Shown: piece by piece, positions 7,552 to 13,471 of the stretch | Layout of the letters: each line of letters starts with the position of its first letter | How positions within the stretch are numbered: position 1 is the first letter of the stretch | Assembly (NCBI GenBank): GCA_021161885.1 | Contig: JAGGZS010000108.1 | Span: 1 to 13,471 of the forward strand | Origin: a bacterium | GTDB taxonomy: Bacteria; Auribacterota; Auribacteria; Auribacterales; Auribacteraceae | Direction of reading: 5' to 3' | DNA length: 13,471 nucleotides | Notes under the pieces: generated by a model | Told to the model about the DNA's origin: nothing | The model's database searches: none | The model's input: only the letters and a program-made list of their open reading frames with translations | Translations under genes and position numbers: made by a program

Positions 7552-8558
7552 ACGCACTGCTCTTATTTGCCGGATTTATCCTGCAGGGCCATATGGTGTT
7601 TGCTTTGGCAGGATTTTTTGCGCAATATCCTGTTTGGAGTTTTTTTGCCTCTTATATTATAGGGGTAATTTTAATGTCATTGGTTTTTGCGGGCAAAAAA
7701 GATAAATCACAAAAATTATTTTTATATTTGTCCTTAATGCTGGGTATTATTTTGCCTGTTTTTGGCTCTTTATCTGTATGTCTAATTTATTTATATAGAA
7801 AAATTTATTTTAAAATAGAAGAATCCGCTGAAAATTGGGATATCGCTCTTGATAACGAAATCGAAATAGCCGTACCTGTTGTTGAAGATGCTGTTTGCCT
7901 TGATGATGAACAAAAATATATGCTTGAAAATTTGGATGTGCAATCTTACAGAGATATTCTTAACGGGGATAACCTTGAACTAAAAAGAAGTGTAATAAGC
8001 AAATTGTCCGAAGACGATAAAAAGGAAGATATCTACATACTGCAGCAAACATTGAAAGATATTGACCCTGAAATTAGGTTTTACGCTTCATCTGCCCTTA
8101 AGAAAATTGAAGAAAATTTTCAAAAAAAATTTCTCGCATTAAAAGAGGAAATTTCATCTAACCCTGATTCTTTAAACCATAACTTGATGTTAGGCAAAGA
8201 GTATTTCCGGTTCGCGCGCTCCGGGTTATCCGATAAAACAAGCGAGCTGTTTTATTATAATCAATCTAAGATATGTCTTCAAAAAGCTTATTCAATAGAT
8301 AAAGAAAATATTGATACCGCTCTTGAATTTGGTAAAGTTCTTATTCAGCTATGTGAATACGAACAGGCGTTAAAATGTTTTGAGGATGCTTATTTGATAG
8401 ATAATGAGAACTGGCAGGTTCTTATATGGAGGTGTGAAGCGTATTATCATCTTGGCAAATTAAAGAAAATTCAGCGTGATTGCGCTAAGTTAAAAAAACT
8501 TAAACCGCCTTGGGGCACAATAACAAATATAACAAACTATTGGTTGGAATATGCCTGA
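7512..8558 (+). CDS. pelE: PelE-like inner-membrane protein with HEAT-like patch and TPRs
   Basis: The protein has 348 residues; P. aeruginosa PelE has about 330 with two membrane segments and a TPR domain. A short basic N-terminus (R4, R5, K9, R10) is followed by hydrophobic segments at about 11-36, 41-61 and 69-95, of which two or three may span the membrane. A soluble region follows. About residues 137-195 form a HEAT-like helical patch with a D185-P186-E187-I188-R189 turn. About 210-340 is TPR-like. The ATG at 7512 lies 40 bases inside pelD. I keep it because it supplies the positive-inside segment before the first hydrophobic helix, and a GAGGCGG sequence lies 11 bases upstream. PelE is thought to link PelD and PelG and to recruit PelF. 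Recognition rests mainly on position, topology and TPRs, since PelE is poorly conserved. Confidence 0.83.
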   Translation: MHTRRIEIKRFIINALLLFAGFILQGHMVFALAGFFAQYPVWSFFASYIIGVILMSLVFAGKKDKSQKLFLYLSLMLGIILPVFGSLSVCLIYLYRKIYFKIEESAENWDIALDNEIEIAVPVVEDAVCLDDEQKYMLENLDVQSYRDILNGDNLELKRSVISKLSEDDKKEDIYILQQTLKDIDPEIRFYASSALKKIEENFQKKFLALKEEISSNPDSLNHNLMLGKEYFRFARSGLSDKTSELFYYNQSKICLQKAYSIDKENIDTALEFGKVLIQLCEYEQALKCFEDAYLIDNENWQVLIWRCEAYYHLGKLKKIQRDCAKLKKLKPPWGTITNITNYWLEYA

Positions 8559-10521
8559 TTTTAAACAAGAGACTATTTTATCATTAATCAGAAGCCCGAG
8601 TGAAATCTATATGAATGAAGGTTTTTTTAGATTATTTGATACATTATCCATAGAGGCGGCGGCTTGTCTTGACAACCTTGTCAAAAACAAAAAAGATACG
8701 GTTATAAAGATACGGTTGTGCGGTTATATACAAAAAAATTTCAGGAAAAAACGGGGTCTTGAGGTTTTATTTAGTTTTATGGAAGACGGGAATGCCCACG
8801 TTTTTATGGAAGCGAAAAAAGCGTTTCAGTCTGTGCAATGCCCCGGCAAAAAAGATGTTGTCCTTAATATGCTTCAATCCAATTGCGATAAAGTTGTGGA
8901 TTTTGCCATTGAGCAATCGGGTAAGAGAAGAATTTTCGGCGCGATAGATATTTTTCCTCAGTTGATAGAAAATGCGAATAAAGACAGGAAACTATTAATC
9001 ATAAAGGCATTGAAAAAAATATCAGCGACCGGAGCTGTCTCTATGCTTTATAATGAATTAGATAACCCTGACGATAAAATAGTTTACGAAACCATTCAGG
9101 CGTTGGGTATGTTTTCAAAGTATATATCATGGAACAAACTGCTTAAATATTTATCCCACGATTCCCCTGTTGTTAGAAAAGCGGTTATCTGGTTTTTAAT
9201 GAGATATAAATCAAAAACAATAAGAAATATTTTGCTGGATAAATATTTTGAAGAGACGGATGTGGGCGTAAGGAACGAAATAATCGAAGCGCTTCAGCAG
9301 TACAGAGATTTTAAAATTTTAGTTAATTTGCTTTTTATGTCGGCCAACGGCGAAACCAATAATGTTAAGATACTTGCGCAAAGCGCTTTAAATAGGTTTC
9401 CGGAATATCTGATATATAAAATGGTTAAAAAGTACCGTAAACATAAGGATGATAAAATCCGGTTGATTGTTATGCACAAAGCATCAATAATTTTATCGAG
9501 GAAAAACGTGTTTTTATGGTTGGTAAATACTTTGAAATATGATGTAAGCGAGCAGGTTAGAGTAGCGGCGGCTGAATCTTTGCGGCATTGCCAAGCACGG
9601 ACGGCGGTTTCTTGTCTTGAACATTCTTTTTTGTTTGATAAAGCAGCTGTGGTCAGGTATTCATCTCTTTTGTCGCTTACACATCTGTGGAGCGAACAGG
9701 ATGTTCCCACCATATGCAGTATCTTGGAGTTTCCGCTTGAAAAATACGCCCATATTCAGGTTTGTATATTGCGGTTTTTAGAAAAAAAACTTTTACGCAA
9801 TCAATGGGCGTTTCCAGAGAAACTTTATAATATGATTATGTTTTTATTGTATAGTGATAATTTGGAAATCCGTTATCTTGCCATGCAGATATTCCGCATA
9901 ATTAAAGATAAAAAAGCGTTTATCCCCATCATTGATATTTACCTTGAGACAAATATAAAAGAAGAAAAAGAACAGGCTGTAAAAACAATTCAGCAAATTG
10001 TGTATTCCGACCCGGAATTTTATTTGGCGTTTTTGCTTCAGGCAAAAGACCATGAAAAACTGTTTGCTTCGCTGCTTGAAATATTTGAAAAAATTGAGTT
10101 TGAACCGGAAATGGCTTACGAAATGATACTTCAGTTCTCCGCGTTGTTTTTAAGTGAAAAAAGGAAACGCGTAAAAAGACGGCTGGCGAAAACAATAGTA
10201 AATGTTTTTAAAAGGGAATACAGCCAGCTTCCTATGCTCATAGAACAGGAAAACTGGCATTGGGTTAAAATTATACTTGAATGCTCAAAATATACCAATC
10301 AAGATGAAATGCAGCTGTTCGGATCGGATATTTTTATCGATAACCTCAATAGCGGGAATGAGGAAATGCAGAAAACAGCTATAATTATGGTCGGCTCGTT
10401 TCAGGATGAAAGGGCTATTAGCGATCTTACAAAAATAGCCATAAGCCATAAATCTAAAGAGGTGAAAATGCTGGCTAAAGTATCGTTAAACCAAATACTC
10501 AACGGAGAAGAGCGCGCATGA
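8551..10521 (+). CDS. Large cytosolic HEAT-repeat protein of unknown function, inserted between pelE and pelF
   Basis: The 656 residues have no signal peptide or membrane segment, so the protein is probably cytosolic. Nearly all of it is helix pairs. Clear HEAT-type turns (Asp or Ser, then Val, then Arg or Lys opening the second helix) occur near D204, D331, N437 and S635, with others between them. No catalytic motif was recognised, and it lacks the regular His/Glu pattern expected of phycobilin-lyase-type HEAT enzymes. The start overlaps the pelE stop by 8 bases, and the stop shares an ATGA with pelF, so it is very likely translated with both. HEAT proteins usually act as scaffolds or peptide-binding surfaces. 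A role in assembling PelE with PelF is inferred from position. It is not one of the seven canonical Pel proteins. Base and codon use look like the neighbours, giving no sign of recent insertion. Confidence 0.87.
   Translation: MPDFKQETILSLIRSPSEIYMNEGFFRLFDTLSIEAAACLDNLVKNKKDTVIKIRLCGYIQKNFRKKRGLEVLFSFMEDGNAHVFMEAKKAFQSVQCPGKKDVVLNMLQSNCDKVVDFAIEQSGKRRIFGAIDIFPQLIENANKDRKLLIIKALKKISATGAVSMLYNELDNPDDKIVYETIQALGMFSKYISWNKLLKYLSHDSPVVRKAVIWFLMRYKSKTIRNILLDKYFEETDVGVRNEIIEALQQYRDFKILVNLLFMSANGETNNVKILAQSALNRFPEYLIYKMVKKYRKHKDDKIRLIVMHKASIILSRKNVFLWLVNTLKYDVSEQVRVAAAESLRHCQARTAVSCLEHSFLFDKAAVVRYSSLLSLTHLWSEQDVPTICSILEFPLEKYAHIQVCILRFLEKKLLRNQWAFPEKLYNMIMFLLYSDNLEIRYLAMQIFRIIKDKKAFIPIIDIYLETNIKEEKEQAVKTIQQIVYSDPEFYLAFLLQAKDHEKLFASLLEIFEKIEFEPEMAYEMILQFSALFLSEKRKRVKRRLAKTIVNVFKREYSQLPMLIEQENWHWVKIILECSKYTNQDEMQLFGSDIFIDNLNSGNEEMQKTAIIMVGSFQDERAISDLTKIAISHKSKEVKMLAKVSLNQILNGEERA
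10504..10512 (+). promoter_or_regulatory. Ribosome binding site of pelF, inside the end of the HEAT gene
   Basis: GGAGAAGAG lies in the last codons of the HEAT-repeat gene, with its GGAG core ten bases before the pelF ATG at 10518. It fixes the pelF start and suggests re-initiation at the ATGA overlap. Confidence 0.65.
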
Positions 10522-12008
10522 AACTAAGGAGCGACGTGTGTTTACTGCTGGAAGGTACTTATCCATATATCTCCGGCGGAGTATCTGCTTGGGTTCATCA
10601 GCTTATATCCGCCCTCAAAGAGATAAAATTTTCATTAATGGTTATTTTGCCTAATCAGGATTATATAAGGGAAATGAAGTATGACGTTCCCAGCAATGTA
10701 ATTGATATACGCCGTGTATTTATCCATGATTATGATTTTCCCGATCAATGCGTTTATTCAAATCCGCGAAAAAGAAAATTGTTTAATGAACTTGAAAATT
10801 TTATCGGTCAGATTATACAAAATAATCCGGAAGGATTTGAGACCGTTTGCCGGTGTTTTGATAAAACGAATTCCAATTATTTAACTCATGAAGATATGCT
10901 GTTTTCAAAACAAAGCTGGGATATGTTAAGAAATTTGTATAAAAAAAATGAGCTTGGAATTTCTTTTATTGATTTTTTCTGGACATATAGGTTTACAGCG
11001 CTTCCCATGCTGCCGCTTTTTACCGCAGATATTCCGCCTGCGACAATATATCATACCATATCAACAGGTTATGCCGGAATACTCGGCTCGATAGCTAAAA
11101 TTAAATCTAACGCCGTATTATTGCTTACAGAGCATGGGATTTATTCAAAAGAACGCAGAATGGAAATTTCACAGGCTTCATGGATTTATGATGAGAACAA
11201 AAATGATAACAGGCCGCAGAAAAACAGAAGTTTTTTTAAACAATGGTGGATTACCTTGTTTGATAGTTTATCACGTATATGTTATGACCATTCTCAGGAA
11301 ATTATAACTCTTTATACAGGAAATCAGCAACAGCAAATTTTAGCTGGCGCGCCGATGGATAAATTATCAATCATCCCGAACGGGATAGATATGAACAAGT
11401 ATAAAGCTAAACCTCGAAAAATAAAACCCGGACAAAAATCGTTTAATATCGGGTTTGTCGGACGAGTTGTGCCTATTAAAGATGTGAAAACATTTATTAA
11501 AGCCTGTAAAACAGTATTGGGGAAAATGCCGGAATCAAAGATTTTTATCATAGGACCTACAGACGAAGAAGAAGAATATTACGAAGATTGCCTAAGGCTG
11601 TGCGAAATGCTCGGCGTAAAAGATAATATTGTTTTTACGGGAATAGCGTCCGTATTGGATTATTACCCTAAACTGGATATAATCGTTTTGACTAGCGAAA
11701 GCGAGGCTCAGCCTCTTGTTTTGCTTGAAGCGAATGCTATGGGTATACCTGTTGTATCGTCTGATGTTGGGGCTTGTTCTGAAATGGTGAACGGGATGAG
11801 CGCGGAAGATAAATCGCTTGGAGCGAGCGGATTAATAACAGGTGTGGCAAGTCCGTCGGAAACAGCGGATGCAATATTGAAAATTTTATCCGACCCAAAC
11901 TTGTTTAATTTGATGAGCCAAGCGGGAATAACCCGGGTTGATAAGTTTTATAATCAGGCCGACTTGTTCGCAAAGTATCTTAACTTGTATGAAAAATATA
12001 TGTATTAA
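10518..12008 (+). CDS. pelF: PelF-like GT4-family glycosyltransferase (Pel polymerase)
   Basis: The protein has 496 residues; P. aeruginosa PelF has about 507. PelF is a soluble GT-B enzyme that polymerises Pel from a UDP-N-acetylhexosamine donor, and it is recruited to PelD-PelE-PelG. The N-terminal domain opens with the family's E12-G-T-Y-P loop and G20-G-V-S-A-W motif, and E205-H206-G207 follows. The C-terminal domain has I286-P-N-G-I-D at its start, G312-F-V-G-R316 with K321 for the donor phosphates, and a GT4 EX7E motif at E396 and E404 followed by the G-(I)-P-V-V-S-S-D-V-G-A segment. All expected active-site residues are present, so it looks functional. The ATG overlaps the stop of the HEAT gene, and pelG follows 22 bases later. 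In a different setting it could be read as a generic GT4 enzyme, but the N-terminal motifs and the PelG neighbour make PelF very likely. Confidence 0.95.
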   Translation: MKLRSDVCLLLEGTYPYISGGVSAWVHQLISALKEIKFSLMVILPNQDYIREMKYDVPSNVIDIRRVFIHDYDFPDQCVYSNPRKRKLFNELENFIGQIIQNNPEGFETVCRCFDKTNSNYLTHEDMLFSKQSWDMLRNLYKKNELGISFIDFFWTYRFTALPMLPLFTADIPPATIYHTISTGYAGILGSIAKIKSNAVLLLTEHGIYSKERRMEISQASWIYDENKNDNRPQKNRSFFKQWWITLFDSLSRICYDHSQEIITLYTGNQQQQILAGAPMDKLSIIPNGIDMNKYKAKPRKIKPGQKSFNIGFVGRVVPIKDVKTFIKACKTVLGKMPESKIFIIGPTDEEEEYYEDCLRLCEMLGVKDNIVFTGIASVLDYYPKLDIIVLTSESEAQPLVLLEANAMGIPVVSSDVGACSEMVNGMSAEDKSLGASGLITGVASPSETADAILKILSDPNLFNLMSQAGITRVDKFYNQADLFAKYLNLYEKYMY

Positions 12009-12016
12009 TTATTAAT

Positions 12017-12020
12017 GGAG
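12017..12020 (+). promoter_or_regulatory. Ribosome binding site of pelG (selects a GTG start)
   Basis: GGAG ends ten bases before the GTG at 12031. A nearby ATG at 12015 is in another frame and the next in-frame ATG would delete the conserved N-terminus, so this site decides for the GTG start. Confidence 0.65.
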
Positions 12021-12030
12021 ATAAAATAAA

Positions 12031-13413
12031 GTGGCTGGCATAGGGTTTAGACTTCAAAAATTGTTAAATGAAGATAGTTACACAGGACTGATCAAGGGGT
12101 ATTTGTTTTCGGCTATTATATCATCGGGACCGATGTTGACGTCTATAATATGTATTGCTTTGCTCGGGCTGGTGAGTATGCCTATTTTGACGGCTGAAGA
12201 TTATCTGTTATTCAGAGCGACAATAGTTTATGTTTTTGCTTTCTCGTTAATTTTTACAGGTTTGTTTCAGATGTTGGCGACTCGTTATATCGCGGACAGG
12301 TTATATATGAAAGAACCGTCGAGCCTTATTCCGTGTTTTATGGGGTTGTTGGTCATAACGTTCATATGCCAGTCTATATTAGGGTCTTTGTTTTTTTATC
12401 ATGTTCTGCCTGATTGGCGATATGTATTCGTATCCACATCGCTGTATATTATAATAAGTTCGTTATGGAATACGATGATATTTATCAGCGCGACCAAAAA
12501 TTATATGCTTATTGTGGGCGGGTTTGCGGCAGGTTCGCTGATAAGTTTTGTCTGCGGGTATTATCTTGGATTAAAAATCGGAATGATAGGATATTTGTTA
12601 GGTTTTTGCATAGGGCAGTTTATAATAGTCATTGTATTGGCTGGAAGTTTGTTAAGGGAATTTAATTTTTATAAAAATATCGATTTTAATTTTATCCTTT
12701 ATTTTAGAAAATATCCTGAATTGTGTATTACAGGTCTTGTTATAAATTTAAGCGTATGGATCGATAAATTCTTGTTTTGGTTCTCAGGGTATGGGTTTAC
12801 GATAAAAGGGATGATTCATATTTTTCCTTTATATGACAGCGCGTTTTTTCTTGGATACCTTTCTATAGTTCCTACTTTATCTATTTTCGTAATGAAAGTG
12901 GAGACAGAATTTTATAGAAAATACCGGAATTTTTATCAGATGATAACCGGCAAAGCATCGTTGGATGCAATTGAAGAAGCCAAAACGCAGATGGTACAGA
13001 ATTTAAAAGAGAGTACTGCGACAGTGTTAAAAGTGCAGGGGTTTGTTACGCTTATGTTGTTGATAGGCGCGGTTAATGTGGTTCATTTTACAAAATTAAC
13101 GTGGGCACAGCTTGTAATATTTAAAATAAGTATCCTGTCGGCATTGCTGCTTATATTTTTTCAGTTATTGCTGATTATAATGTTGTATTTTGAGTTTAGG
13201 AAAGAAACACTTTTGCTGACGCTGCTGTTTTTGGTGCTGAATGTTGCGGCTACATACGCGTCGATTGAGTTAGGCTTCAGATCGTTTGGATACGGATTTT
13301 TTACGGCAAGTTTTTTAAGTTTGACTGTAGGATATTTTGTATTGAATTATAAGATTAATAATCTGGAGTTTTTGACTTTCGCATCGCAGCCTGTCCATAA
13401 AGTAGAGATATAA
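12031..13413 (+). CDS. pelG: PelG-like polytopic Pel transporter (MOP exporter-like)
   Basis: The length, 460 residues, is almost equal to P. aeruginosa PelG (456). The N-terminus (M-A-G-I-G-F, a basic amphipathic stretch, then I-S-S-G-P at about residues 30-34) is the typical PelG opening and supports the GTG start. About twelve hydrophobic segments follow, broken by one long charged loop at about residues 290-345 that other PelG proteins also have. PelG belongs to the multidrug/oligosaccharidyl-lipid/polysaccharide exporter superfamily. It is thought to move the growing Pel chain across the inner membrane while bound to PelD and PelE, with PelF on the cytosolic side. It is the last recognised gene of the operon, and no hairpin terminator is visible in the 58 bases after its stop. 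Confidence 0.95.
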   Translation: MAGIGFRLQKLLNEDSYTGLIKGYLFSAIISSGPMLTSIICIALLGLVSMPILTAEDYLLFRATIVYVFAFSLIFTGLFQMLATRYIADRLYMKEPSSLIPCFMGLLVITFICQSILGSLFFYHVLPDWRYVFVSTSLYIIISSLWNTMIFISATKNYMLIVGGFAAGSLISFVCGYYLGLKIGMIGYLLGFCIGQFIIVIVLAGSLLREFNFYKNIDFNFILYFRKYPELCITGLVINLSVWIDKFLFWFSGYGFTIKGMIHIFPLYDSAFFLGYLSIVPTLSIFVMKVETEFYRKYRNFYQMITGKASLDAIEEAKTQMVQNLKESTATVLKVQGFVTLMLLIGAVNVVHFTKLTWAQLVIFKISILSALLLIFFQLLLIIMLYFEFRKETLLLTLLFLVLNVAATYASIELGFRSFGYGFFTASFLSLTVGYFVLNYKINNLEFLTFASQPVHKVEI

Positions 13414-13471
13414 TTTTTTAAAAACGAGTATGCCGTTACCCGCCTTTTATAAATATTTTTCAACCCTGAAT
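13414..13471 (+). other. Short AT-rich tail after pelG; nothing recognised
   Basis: The tail contains T and A runs but no inverted repeat that would make a convincing intrinsic terminator. An ATG at 13430 opens a frame that stays open for 14 codons to the window edge. It has no good ribosome binding site and is too short to judge. Transcription may continue to the right. Confidence 0.4.

Noticed and set aside
9294..9713. Open frame of 139 codons on the - strand, and similar shorter ones elsewhere on both strands
   Set aside because: They lie wholly inside well-supported genes, have no recognisable domains and no ribosome binding sites, and fit chance open frames opposite AT-rich coding DNA.
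13430..13471. Start of a further gene after pelG
   Set aside because: Only 14 codons are visible, without a good ribosome binding site or a recognisable motif.

Overview
The window is one uninterrupted run of nine genes, all on the + strand. Gaps are at most 35 bases and several genes overlap. Seven of them match, in order, the seven-gene Pel exopolysaccharide system described in Pseudomonas aeruginosa: pelA (3' part only), pelB, pelC, pelD, pelE, pelF and pelG. Two genes do not belong to the textbook set: a stand-alone response-regulator receiver domain between pelC and pelD, and a 656-residue HEAT-repeat protein between pelE and pelF. Both are joined to their neighbours by start/stop overlaps, so they look like working members of the operon.

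Organism: an outer-membrane beta-barrel protein with a C-terminal Phe (PelB) and a lipoprotein PelC indicate a diderm (Gram-negative-type) bacterium. The DNA is AT-rich (mid-30s % GC by eye, not counted), with heavy use of AAA, ATA and TTT codons. That is unlike Pseudomonas and would suit an AT-rich, little-cultured diderm lineage. The phylum cannot be assigned from this sequence.

Layout: 1-1628 is the C-terminal part of PelA (deacetylase domain plus C-terminal domain; the gene runs off the left edge). 1639-5178 is PelB (membrane anchor, TPR superhelix, 875-1179 barrel). 5214-5786 is PelC. 5786-6145 is the receiver domain. 6142-7551 is PelD (membrane segments, coiled coil, GAF, degenerate GGDEF with intact I-site). 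7512-8558 is PelE (membrane segments, HEAT-like patch, TPRs). 8551-10521 is the HEAT-repeat protein. 10518-12008 is the PelF glycosyltransferase and 12031-13413 the PelG transporter. The last 58 bases hold no recognisable gene. No stretch over 300 bases lacks a gene, and no tRNA, rRNA, CRISPR, insertion sequence or clear terminator was seen.

Working model (known family biology plus inference): PelD senses cyclic di-GMP and, with PelE and PelG, forms the inner-membrane synthase that houses cytosolic PelF. PelF polymerises an N-acetylhexosamine chain, PelG exports it, PelA partly deacetylates it in the periplasm, and PelB with PelC carries it through the outer membrane. The receiver domain could add a phosphorylation input at PelD. 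The HEAT protein could be a cytosolic scaffold for the PelD-PelE-PelF assembly. Both of these roles are inferred from position and fold only.
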